From JBDSGC01 sp046594105 (GTDB taxonomy: Bacteria; Acidobacteriota; Thermoanaerobaculia; Gp7-AA8): 19,666 bases of DNA. Position numbers and translations under genes: made by a program. The stretch covers positions 1-19,666 of the forward strand of contig JBKJQB010000006.1 of the NCBI GenBank assembly GCA_046594105.1. The letters are read 5' to 3'. The notes under the pieces are model-generated. The model worked only from the letters and a program-made list of their open reading frames with translations, searched no databases and was not told the origin of the DNA. Shown here one piece after another: positions 12,568 to 19,598 of this stretch. Each line of letters begins with the position of its first letter. Within the stretch, counting starts at the first letter, position 1.

Positions 12568-14373
12568 ATGACTTCCCAGGGCGTGCGGTCCCCGACCGCG
12601 CACGCGCGCAGTGACGTCCGGACCTACAAGGGCATCGGTGTATCGCCGGGGATCGCCATCGGCCGGGCTGTGATCGTGGAGCGCCGGGAAGCGTCGGTCT
12701 ACCGAGTGCCCATCCGCGAGGAAGAAGTGGAAGCGGAGGTGGAGCGCTTCCACCAGGCGCTGGCCAAATCGCGCGATGAGCTGCTCACTCTCAAACAGAA
12801 AGTCAGCCGGTCGATGGGGGAGGAGTACGCTTCCATCTTCGAGGCCCACGCCATGATGGTCAGCGACCCGTCCTTCGCCGACAAGGTGGCCCAGAAGATC
12901 GAGTTCGAGCAGGTGAACGCGGAGTGGGCTCTGGCGGAAGTGCAGGAGGAGCTGCAGGCCCGCTTCGAAAGCTTCGACGACCACTACCTCCGCGAGCGGG
13001 CCGTCGATGTCAAGGACGTGGGCACCCGGGTCCAGAACAACCTGCAGGGAGCCTCACACCACGACCTCTCCGAAATCACGCACGACGTGATCATCCTGGC
13101 GGAGGACCTCACGCCCTCCGACACCATCCAGTTCAACCGGCGGCCCATTGTCGGATTCGCCACCCAGGCCGGCGGACGCACCTCGCACACTTCGATCATC
13201 GCCAAGTCCCTGTTCATGCCGGCGATCATCGGCGTGCCCCGCCTGACCAGCATCGTGGAGGACGACGAACTGATCATCGTCGACGGCTACGAAGGCACCC
13301 TGGTGGTCAATCCCACGCCGGCCATGATCGCCGAGTACCAGGCGCGGGTCCTTCGCCATGAAGAAGCGGAGCGCAAGCTGCTGGGCAACCGCGAGCTCCA
13401 GGCGGTGACGCGCGATGGCCGGGCGATCACGCTGCAGGCCAACATCGAGCTGGTGGAGGAGTTGAAGGACGCGGTGCGTTTCGGCGCCCAGGGGATCGGC
13501 CTCTACCGGTCCGAATTTCTCTACATTTCCAAGAGCCCGCTCCTGCCCACGGAAGAGGAGCATTTCGAGATCTACAAGAGTCTGGCCGCGGCGCTTGCCC
13601 CGAGCACCTGCATCATCCGAACGTTCGATCTCGGAGGGAAAAAACTGGCGCGGGAAGTGATGGGAAGCAAGGAAGACAACCCGGTGCTCGGACTGCGCGG
13701 TCTGCGGCTATGCATGAAGCATCGCGACATGTTCCACACCCAGCTTCGCGCCCTTCTGCGCGCCTCCGCGCACGGCGACATCAAGATCATGTTCCCTCTC
13801 GTCTCCGGAGTGCAGGAGTTGCGGCAGGTGAAAACGCTGGTGCGCGAGATCAAGGCGGAGCTCGATGCGGAGGGCCTGCCCTATGACCGGAACCTGAAAA
13901 TCGGGATCATGATCGAGGTTCCTTCCGCAGCTGTCATCGCGGACTTCCTCGCGCAGGAGGCGGACTTCTTCGCCATCGGCACGAACGATCTCATCCAGTA
14001 CTCGCTGGCCATCGATCGCTCCAACGAGAATGTCAGCTACCTCTACGAGCCGCTGCATCCAGCGCTCCTCCGCCTGATCAAAGGAGTGATCGATGCCGGC
14101 AAGCGGGCGGGGATCCCGGTCTCCCTGTGCGGCGAGATGGCCTCTGACCCCGTCTTCGCCATCGTGCTGCTGGGGCTGGGTCTGGAAGTCTTCTCCATGA
14201 ACCCCTCGTCGATTCCAATCATCAAGAACATCGTGCGGACGGTGCGCTACCGCGACTGCAAGCGGATTGCGGACATCGCTCTGCAGAAGCGCACCGCACA
14301 GGAAATTGAGGAATTCATCATCGAAAGCGTGGCCATGCGCTTTCCGGAAGGTCTGGTCGACGAGCATTCATGA
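12568..14373 (+). CDS. ptsI: PTS enzyme I (phosphoenolpyruvate-protein phosphotransferase)
   Basis: EI takes phosphate from PEP and passes it to HPr-His15, the first step of the phosphorelay. The 601-aa protein opens with the classic KGIGVSPGIAIGRA (about 21-34), has the phospho-His loop AGGRTSHTSIIAKS (His207), GLYRSEFLY, the PEP/Mg binding motif IMIEVPSAAVIAD, the EI signature DFFAIGTNDLIQYSLAIDR, and SLCGEMASDP with the acid-base Cys at about 521. No GAF domain is attached, so it is EI rather than the nitrogen-type PtsP. The N-terminus has about 18 non-conserved residues. The ATG is preceded by TACAAT at 6 nt. The stop overlaps the next gene (ATGA). Confidence 0.96.
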   Translation: MTSQGVRSPTAHARSDVRTYKGIGVSPGIAIGRAVIVERREASVYRVPIREEEVEAEVERFHQALAKSRDELLTLKQKVSRSMGEEYASIFEAHAMMVSDPSFADKVAQKIEFEQVNAEWALAEVQEELQARFESFDDHYLRERAVDVKDVGTRVQNNLQGASHHDLSEITHDVIILAEDLTPSDTIQFNRRPIVGFATQAGGRTSHTSIIAKSLFMPAIIGVPRLTSIVEDDELIIVDGYEGTLVVNPTPAMIAEYQARVLRHEEAERKLLGNRELQAVTRDGRAITLQANIELVEELKDAVRFGAQGIGLYRSEFLYISKSPLLPTEEEHFEIYKSLAAALAPSTCIIRTFDLGGKKLAREVMGSKEDNPVLGLRGLRLCMKHRDMFHTQLRALLRASAHGDIKIMFPLVSGVQELRQVKTLVREIKAELDAEGLPYDRNLKIGIMIEVPSAAVIADFLAQEADFFAIGTNDLIQYSLAIDRSNENVSYLYEPLHPALLRLIKGVIDAGKRAGIPVSLCGEMASDPVFAIVLLGLGLEVFSMNPSSIPIIKNIVRTVRYRDCKRIADIALQKRTAQEIEEFIIESVAMRFPEGLVDEHS

Positions 14374-14756
14374 GTGCCGAGAACCTGTTTCGTCATCGCG
14401 AAGTGAAGAGGGTTCCCAAGCCTTGGGGCTACGAGCTCATCTTCGGCCACACCGACCGCTACGTCGGCAAGATCCTGCACATCGATCGGGGCCACAGCCT
14501 CAGCCTGCAGTACCACGAGAGAAAAGAGGAGACCCTCTTTGTCGTCAGCGGAGAGCTGGAGTTGACGATCGAGAGTGACGGGGATCGGCGCAGCGTGTCC
14601 CTTCGAGCCGGCCAGGCCTTTCACATTCCGCCGCGACTCATTCACCGCATGCTGGCCATCGAGGACACCGATGTCGCGGAGGTCTCCACTCCCGAGCTCG
14701 ACGACGTCATCCGTCTCGAGGATCGTTACGGACGAACAGGCACTTCGGAACCATGA
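14370..14756 (+). CDS. Mannose-6-phosphate isomerase-type cupin protein
   Basis: This 128-aa single cupin resembles the type II mannose-6-phosphate isomerase domain. The metal site is visible as LQYHERKEETLFVVSGE (His49, Glu54) and PPRLIHRM (His92), and the family ending STPELDDVIRLEDRYGR is present. Stand-alone cupins like this often carry the M6P isomerase activity separated from the GDP-mannose pyrophosphorylase domain, or act on other hexose phosphates. The exact substrate is inference. Its ATG overlaps the ptsI stop and its own stop overlaps the next start (both ATGA), so it is coupled to EI. That fits a sugar-phosphate role near the PTS. Confidence 0.85.
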   Translation: MSAENLFRHREVKRVPKPWGYELIFGHTDRYVGKILHIDRGHSLSLQYHERKEETLFVVSGELELTIESDGDRRSVSLRAGQAFHIPPRLIHRMLAIEDTDVAEVSTPELDDVIRLEDRYGRTGTSEP

Positions 14757-15283
14757 AACGACTCCTCCACACGGCGCTGTTCGCAACTCTGGCCTGCTCC
14801 GCAGCGCTGCTGGGCGCCGAACCGCCCCCCTCGGCGGCAGCGGTGCAGCCGAAGAACTCAGCCCTGGTGCAGGCCTCCAAAGACAACGGTGGCGCGCGCA
14901 AAAAGAAACCGCGCAAGGTGATCACCAACGCCGATGTGAAACGGTCGAAGGGCAAACTGGTTGTGCTGCCTCCCAGGCCCGGCGCTGACGTCGTCGCGGA
15001 GCCGGAGGCACCTTCGAAGGGGATGCTCCAGCTGCAGGATGAGAGCCGCAAGGCCCGCATCTCCGCCGAGAAGCAGCTATCCGAGGCGGACAGTCGCGTG
15101 AAGAGCCTGGAGAAAGAGCTGGCCCGGATCGAACAGTCCTATTACAACGAGGCTGATCCTAACCACCGCGACTCCGCCATCGGGCCTCGGTTCCTTCAAA
15201 CAAAACGTCAGCTGGACGATGCCCGCAAAGAGCTCGCTGACGCCCGCGACCGGTACGATCGCGCAGTCGGCGTCAGGCCATGA
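14753..15283 (+). CDS. Secreted coiled-coil hypothetical protein
   Basis: I do not recognise the family. The 176-aa protein has a signal peptide (MKRLLHTALFATLACSAALLGA, cleavage likely after LLGA). A Cys in the signal lacks a good lipobox, so a free periplasmic form is favoured over a lipoprotein. A Pro/Ala-rich stretch and a basic patch with RKKKPRK (about 43-49) follow. A heptad-like coiled coil spans about 88-170 (KQLSEADSRVKSLEKELARI and QTKRQLDDARKELADARDRY). It overlaps the cupin upstream and miaB downstream by ATGA, so it is made with them. A role in envelope structure or as a DNA/RNA-independent scaffold cannot be decided. Confidence 0.8.
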   Translation: MKRLLHTALFATLACSAALLGAEPPPSAAAVQPKNSALVQASKDNGGARKKKPRKVITNADVKRSKGKLVVLPPRPGADVVAEPEAPSKGMLQLQDESRKARISAEKQLSEADSRVKSLEKELARIEQSYYNEADPNHRDSAIGPRFLQTKRQLDDARKELADARDRYDRAVGVRP

Positions 15284-16620
15284 GCAAACGGCGTCTGCCC
15301 ATCCCGCTGCCGTCCGAGCCGGTCGAGCCCAACACCTTCTTCATCGAAACCTGGGGCTGCCAGATGAACGATCTGGACAGCCAGCGTCTTTCCGGCAGCC
15401 TGAAGTTGCGCGGGTACCGGCGCGTTGAGGACGAGACACGGGCCAGCCTGATTCTGCTCAACACCTGCAGCATTCGGGAAAAGTCGGAGCACAAGGTCTT
15501 TTCGCGGCTGGGAGTTCTCCGCGCGCTCAAGGAAGGGGGCGCGCGCATCGGTGTCTGCGGCTGCGTGGCACAGCAGGAAGGGGAGGCCATCCTCAAACGC
15601 GCTCCCTGGGTCGACTTCGTCATGGGTCCGGGAAACGTCGGCCATCTCGACTCCATCCTGGACGGCGGCAGAACTCTGGCCATCGACTTCCCGGAGGATC
15701 GCCGTTACGACGCGCTGGCCGTCGATCGCCCCTCGGCCACGCGCGCGCAAGTCACCATCATCGAAGGCTGCAACAAGAACTGCACCTTCTGCATCGTGCC
15801 CACCACCCGCGGCCGCGAGGTCTCCCGTCCCATGACCGACGTCGTGGCAGAAGTGAGGGCTGCAGTGGCCAGCGGGCGCACGGAGATCGAGTTGCTGGGC
15901 CAGACCGTCAACGCCTATCGCTGCCCGATGACCGGGAAAAACTTTGCCTCGCTGCTTCGTGCGACCGCCGCAGTGGCAGGGGTGGCCCGGTTACGCTTCA
16001 TGACCTCCCATCCCGCAGAGGTCGACGACGACATGATCGCGGCGATGCGCGACCATCTGAATATCTCCCGTTACCTGCATCTGCCGGTGCAGTCGGGCTC
16101 CTCACGCGTTCTCCGCCGGATGAAGCGGCTGTACACGCGCGAGCAGTATCTGGAGACGGTCGCCCGCATCTGCCGGGCCATCCCGGAGATGCTTTTCTCG
16201 ACCGACTTCATCGTCGGGTTTCCAGGGGAGACCGAAGAGGACTTTGCAGAGACCCTGTCGCTGATGGAAGAGGTGAACTACGGCTCCATCTACGCCTTCA
16301 AGTACTCGCCGCGGCCGGGAACACCGGCGTTGAGACTGGGCGACGCCGTCGACGATGCTGTGGCCTCAGAACGGCTGAACCGCCTCTTCGAGATTCACGA
16401 GCGGGCCAAGCGGCAGCGGCTGGAGGGATATCGCGGTCGTGTCCTCGACATTCTGGTCGAAGGTCCGAGCCGGCATGACCCGGCCATGCTTTCGGGGAGG
16501 ACGGACGACAACTGGGTGGTGAACTTCACGGGCGATCTGTTGACGCCGCCGGGGAGTATGCTGGGTGTCCGCATCGCATCAGCGCAGCATCACACGCTGC
16601 GCGGGGAGGTCGTCGCATGA
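15280..16620 (+). CDS. miaB: tRNA-2-methylthio-N6-dimethylallyladenosine synthase MiaB
   Basis: MiaB is a radical-SAM methylthiotransferase that adds a methylthio group to i6A37 of tRNAs reading UNN codons. The 446-aa protein has the N-terminal UPF0004 cluster cysteines in WGCQMN (Cys27), NTCSIRE (Cys63) and CGCVAQ (Cys95), the radical-SAM CNKNCTFC (Cys164, 168, 171) and the C-terminal TRAM domain (about 380-446). TRGREVSRP and LPVQSGSSRVLRRMKRLYTR are typical of MiaB rather than RimO or MtaB. The start ATG overlaps the previous stop (ATGA), and its own stop overlaps the nuclease start. miaA is not present in the window. Confidence 0.95.
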   Translation: MSKRRLPIPLPSEPVEPNTFFIETWGCQMNDLDSQRLSGSLKLRGYRRVEDETRASLILLNTCSIREKSEHKVFSRLGVLRALKEGGARIGVCGCVAQQEGEAILKRAPWVDFVMGPGNVGHLDSILDGGRTLAIDFPEDRRYDALAVDRPSATRAQVTIIEGCNKNCTFCIVPTTRGREVSRPMTDVVAEVRAAVASGRTEIELLGQTVNAYRCPMTGKNFASLLRATAAVAGVARLRFMTSHPAEVDDDMIAAMRDHLNISRYLHLPVQSGSSRVLRRMKRLYTREQYLETVARICRAIPEMLFSTDFIVGFPGETEEDFAETLSLMEEVNYGSIYAFKYSPRPGTPALRLGDAVDDAVASERLNRLFEIHERAKRQRLEGYRGRVLDILVEGPSRHDPAMLSGRTDDNWVVNFTGDLLTPPGSMLGVRIASAQHHTLRGEVVA

Positions 16621-17105
16621 CAGATCTGGTTCCCATGTTCATCAAAGGCCTCATGCTCGACCCCGTGTCGAACTCGCCCATCGTCGTGCTCAAGGACGAT
16701 GACGAGAAGTTCTTCCTTCCGATCTGGGTCGGCATCTTCGAAGCCAACGCCATCGCCCTGCAACTGGAGAACGTGACCACGCCGCGACCGATGACCCACG
16801 ATCTGCTGCGCAACCTGATTGCGGAGCTCGACGGGCGCGTCACTCGCGTGGTCATCAGCGACCTCCGCGACTCGACGTTCTTTGCCCAGATCCGGGTGAT
16901 CAGCGGAGGCAGAACTCTGGAGCTCGATGCGCGCCCGAGCGACGCCATCGCTCTGGCCCTGCGCACCGAGGCGCCCATCTTTGTTTCGCAGGATGTGCTG
17001 GACCAGGCCCAGACGATCTCGCCCGATTCTGAGGAGGGGGAGGAGAAGGTGAAGAAGCTGTTCGAACAGCTCGATACCGATGATCTGGGCAAGTACAAGA
17101 TGTAA
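16617..17105 (+). CDS. DUF151 bifunctional nuclease family protein
   Basis: This 162-aa protein matches the BFN/DUF151 family: FIKGLMLDPVSNSPIVVLKD, then LPIWVGIFEANAIALQLE, RPMTHDLLRNLI and ARPSDAIALALRTEAPIFVS. Family members are reported to have combined RNase/DNase activity or act in stress responses; the activity of this one is unproven. A UVR-like or extra C-terminal domain is absent. The tail (about 140-162) is acidic and then Lys-rich. It is coupled to miaB by an ATGA overlap and is the last gene of the ptsI-to-nuclease string, followed by 170 nt of non-coding sequence. Confidence 0.92.
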   Translation: MTDLVPMFIKGLMLDPVSNSPIVVLKDDDEKFFLPIWVGIFEANAIALQLENVTTPRPMTHDLLRNLIAELDGRVTRVVISDLRDSTFFAQIRVISGGRTLELDARPSDAIALALRTEAPIFVSQDVLDQAQTISPDSEEGEEKVKKLFEQLDTDDLGKYKM

Positions 17106-17136
17106 GCGTCTTCCGCCCTCGATTCTGGCGGTAACC

Positions 17137-17150
17137 GTGAGAGTTCTCAC
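17137..17150. repeat. Inverted repeat after the nuclease gene, with a partial copy before parA
   Basis: GTGAGA-GT-TCTCAC is a 6-bp inverted repeat with a 2-nt centre, 31 nt past the nuclease stop. The nonamer TGAGAGTTC inside it recurs at 17223-17231, ending two bases before the parA -35-like element. No T-run follows, so a regulatory binding site is as likely as a terminator. Confidence 0.3.
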
Positions 17151-17233
17151 AGATTGGGTTCCGAACCTCGCTTTTCAGCCTCTTCCCGCCGTGTTTCCCG
17201 CGATTTCGGATCTCGTCGCGACTGAGAGTTCCC

Positions 17234-17262
17234 TTCCCAAACCATGATCCCGTCCGTACAAT
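17234..17262 (+). promoter_or_regulatory. Candidate parAB promoter
   Basis: TTCCCA (17234-17239, four of six) and TACAAT (17257-17262, five of six) are separated by 17 nt. The -10 ends 13 nt before the parA ATG and no Shine-Dalgarno is present, so the leader would be about 6 nt. Confidence 0.5.
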
Positions 17263-17275
17263 CGAGCCAGGCCTG

Positions 17276-18031
17276 ATGATCACGACGGTTGCCAATCAAA
17301 AAGGTGGGGTCGGCAAGACCACCACTACGATCAATCTCGCTGCCGCGGTCGCGAACAAGGGGTTCAAAACCCTTCTGATCGACCTCGATCCGCAGGCGAA
17401 CTCGACCATGAGCTACGTCGATCCGCGATCGATCTCGAAGTCGATGTTCGACGTGCTGGTCAGCGAAGAGCTTTCCTTCAACGACGTGATCGTTCCGACG
17501 CCGCTGCCCAATCTGTTCCTCGCTCCCTCCAGGATCGCCCTGGCCAAGCTGGAATCTAAACTGATCGGGGAGATGGACGGACCGTTCCGGCTCAAGGACA
17601 AGATGGTCGATGCCGCGGCCGAGTACGACTACATCTTCATCGACACGCCACCGACGCTGGGAATGATCACGGTCAACGCCCTGGTCGCCTCCACCCACGT
17701 GCTGGTCCCCATTCAATCCTCGTACTTTGCGCTGGAGGGGACCGACGATCTTCTGGAGACCATCGAGAAGATCAAGGCCAGGCCGAACCCGAATCTTCAG
17801 CTCCTCGGTGTGGTCATCACCATGCACGACAAACGAACCACTCTGGCCCGTGACATCCACGCACAGATTGGCCAGGTGTTCGGGGAACGCCTCTTCAACA
17901 CGATCATCACCAAGTCCATCCGACTCGAGGAAAGCCCCGCGTACAAAGAATCGATCTTCACTTTCGCGCCGAAATCGAGCGGTGCGATGGAGTATTACTC
18001 GCTCTCCGAGGAAATCCTCTCCAGGGTTTGA
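17276..18031 (+). CDS. parA: Chromosome-partitioning ATPase ParA (Soj type)
   Basis: ParA is a deviant-Walker ATPase that forms a gradient on the nucleoid and moves ParB-bound origins. The 251-aa protein starts directly at ITTVANQKGGVGKTTT (deviant Walker A KGGVGKT, 9-15), then LIDLDPQANST (about 36-46) and the Walker B/switch FIDTPPTLGMITVNAL. There is no N-terminal helix-turn-helix, so it belongs to the Soj-like group rather than plasmid P1-type ParA. The C-terminal half has LLGVVITMHDKRTTLARDI and ESPAYKESI, both normal. parB follows directly. The usual rsmG/mnmG neighbours are absent. Confidence 0.94.
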   Translation: MITTVANQKGGVGKTTTTINLAAAVANKGFKTLLIDLDPQANSTMSYVDPRSISKSMFDVLVSEELSFNDVIVPTPLPNLFLAPSRIALAKLESKLIGEMDGPFRLKDKMVDAAAEYDYIFIDTPPTLGMITVNALVASTHVLVPIQSSYFALEGTDDLLETIEKIKARPNPNLQLLGVVITMHDKRTTLARDIHAQIGQVFGERLFNTIITKSIRLEESPAYKESIFTFAPKSSGAMEYYSLSEEILSRV

Positions 18032-18072
18032 TCAGCGGTGAGCACGACACTGGAAAGGAAAGATCCAACGAC

Positions 18073-18903
18073 ATGGCCATGAGAAAAGGGCTTCCCGAAC
18101 GCGCCACGATGCGCCACGATGCGCACTTCGTCGACGAGCTGGCCAGACGGTCGGGACGGAACATCGGCGCGATGATCCCGCTCGAGCTGATCGACCCGAA
18201 TTCCGAGCAGCCTCGCTCGAACCTCGGCAACATCGAAGAGCTGGCAGACTCCATCCGCGAAAAAGGAGTGCTGGAGCCGATCCTGGTCCGACCCTTCGGT
18301 CCAAACCGCTACCAGATCATCGCCGGGGAACGCCGCTACCGAGCCGCCACTCTGGCTGGACTGGACGAGATTCCGGCGATCGAGCTCGATGTCGACGACC
18401 AGGAGACGCTGGAGATTGCGCTGATCGAAAACATCCAGCGTAAGGACCTGACGCCGTTCGAAGAGTCGGAGGGCCTCCTGGTCCTTCAGCAGAAATTCGA
18501 CTACACCCACGAACGCATCGCCCGGGTGATCGGTAAGTCCCGCACCACGGTGACCGAGACTCTGCTGCTGAACGAAATCCCGGAACGGATCCGCGTGATG
18601 TGCCGCGAAGCGGCGATCACGAACAAGTCCGTGCTGGTCCAGATCGCCCGCGCCGGAAGCGAAAAGGCAATGGAGAATGTGGTGCGCCGGGTGGCCTCCG
18701 GTGAGATGAATCGCGAGGACGTCCGCCGCCAGACGGCAAAGCCGGAGGCCAAGAAGGCCGGTCGCCCGAAACACTTCGTCTGGCAGATCAGGGACAAGGC
18801 GCTGCCGTTCAGTTTCAACATCAGCTTCAAGAAGGCAGACGTGGACAAGCGCGAAATCGCGGCGGCCCTGCGCGAGCTGTTGCGACGCCTGGAGTCCGAG
18901 TAA
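18073..18903 (+). CDS. parB: Chromosome-partitioning protein ParB
   Basis: ParB binds parS, spreads as a CTP-dependent clamp and loads condensin. From the ATG at 18073 it is 276 aa. The N-terminal CTPase domain has IPLELIDPNSEQPR, then IIAGERRYRAATLAGL (the GERRxRA box) and IENIQRKDLTPFEE; the helix-turn-helix lies around YTHERIARVIGKSRTTVTET. The C-terminal dimerisation segment is short. The frame is also open from a TTG at 18028 overlapping the parA stop (TTGA). I prefer 18073 because AAGGAA/AGGAAAG (18055-18062) lies about 10 nt upstream and the family starts near MARKGL-like sequence, here MAMRKGL. A 10-bp tandem duplication (18101-18120) lies in the N-terminal codons. No parS-like site was seen. 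Confidence 0.93.
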   Translation: MAMRKGLPERATMRHDAHFVDELARRSGRNIGAMIPLELIDPNSEQPRSNLGNIEELADSIREKGVLEPILVRPFGPNRYQIIAGERRYRAATLAGLDEIPAIELDVDDQETLEIALIENIQRKDLTPFEESEGLLVLQQKFDYTHERIARVIGKSRTTVTETLLLNEIPERIRVMCREAAITNKSVLVQIARAGSEKAMENVVRRVASGEMNREDVRRQTAKPEAKKAGRPKHFVWQIRDKALPFSFNISFKKADVDKREIAAALRELLRRLESE

Positions 18904-18945
18904 CGGACGGCCCTCCGCCCATCTTTGCCACAAGGAGGAGACCCC

Positions 18946-19392
18946 ATGAAAAAGTCGGGCGCGAGCGCGGATCAGCCGGCATCGGAGCTGATCTCGAAGA
19001 GAATCGCCGATCTCGGGGACTGGCGCGGCGTCACCCTCAGCAGAATGCGCAAGTTCATCAAGGCAGCAGACCCCGGCGTCGTCGAGGAGTGGAAGTGGAT
19101 GGGCACTCCGGTCTGGTCGCACGACGGCATCCTCTGCACCGGCGAGTCCTATAAGAAGGTCCTGAAGCTCACCTTCGCCAAAGGCGCGTCTCTGAAGGAT
19201 CCGGCCCGTCTTTTCAACTCGAGCCTCGACGGAAACGTACGCCGCGCGATCGACATCCATGAAGGAGAAACGGTTGACGAGTCCGCCTTCAAGGCGCTGG
19301 TTCGTCAAGCGGTTGCCCTCAACAGATCTGGCAAGTCGAAGCCTGCGAAGAAAGCCAAGTCGAACCCTGCGAAGAAGAAAGCGAAGTCCTGA
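18946..19392 (+). CDS. DUF1801 domain protein with Lys/Ala-rich repeat tail
   Basis: The 148-aa protein matches the DUF1801 (YdhG-like) pattern: ISKRIADLGDWRGVTLSRMR, IKAADPGVVEEWKWMGTPVW, then KVLKLTFAKGASLKDPARLF and DGNVRRAIDIHEGETVDESA. Function is not established for this family. The C-terminus (about 127-148) is a basic tail built from an 8-residue repeat, KSKPAKKA then KSNPAKKK, from a 24-nt DNA repeat at 19332-19379. It may bind nucleic acid, by analogy with histone-H1-like tails (inference). A strong AAGGAGG (18932-18938) lies 7 nt before the ATG at 18946, which rules out the longer frame from 18925. Confidence 0.88.
   Translation: MKKSGASADQPASELISKRIADLGDWRGVTLSRMRKFIKAADPGVVEEWKWMGTPVWSHDGILCTGESYKKVLKLTFAKGASLKDPARLFNSSLDGNVRRAIDIHEGETVDESAFKALVRQAVALNRSGKSKPAKKAKSNPAKKKAKS
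19332..19379 (+). repeat. 24-nt tandem repeat encoding a Lys-rich tail
   Basis: CAAGTCGAAGCCTGCGAAGA and CAAGTCGAACCCTGCGAAGA begin at 19332 and 19356, a 24-nt period with one difference in the shared 20 bases. It encodes two copies of an 8-residue KS-x-PAKK unit at the end of the DUF1801 gene. Confidence 0.7.
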
Positions 19393-19528
19393 CGGGCGAC
19401 CCGCGGACCGGGTGCCACGCGGAAAAACGCTTGATCGGTGACAGGGAGCGAACGGATCGACCAGCGCAGAGAGGGTATCGCCGACGGACCTCGTCTTTAA
19501 CATAATCTATCTTATGGGACGCTGCGGA

Positions 19529-19549
19529 AAACCGCTGAGGTTACGGTTT
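19529..19549. promoter_or_regulatory. Inverted repeat upstream of the LptF/G-like gene
   Basis: AAACCG (19529-19534) and CGGTTT (19544-19549) form a 6-bp inverted repeat with a 9-nt centre, about 50-70 bp before the permease start. It could be an operator or a weak hairpin. The remainder of the gap 19393-19598 contains an AT-rich patch (TTTAACATAATCTATCTTAT, 19497-19516) and no gene that I can recognise. Confidence 0.3.
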
Positions 19550-19582
19550 GCCTGCGCCCAAGTTCCCGATTCTCCAACCAGT

Positions 19583-19588
19583 TACAAT
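19583..19588 (+). promoter_or_regulatory. -10 box of the LptF/G-like gene
   Basis: TACAAT ends 10 nt before the ATG at 19599 and no Shine-Dalgarno lies between, the same arrangement seen for lptB, parA and ptsI. No clear -35 at normal spacing. Confidence 0.45.
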
Positions 19589-19598
19589 CGCCCCGTCG

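Noticed and set aside
17106..17275. parS site near parAB
   Set aside because: No sequence close to the TGTTTCACGTGAAACA consensus here or elsewhere; GTTTCCCGCGATTTC at 17192-17206 is too divergent.
17995..19503. 502-aa minus-strand open frame
   Set aside because: Antisense to parB and the DUF1801 gene; long only because of GC-rich codon bias.
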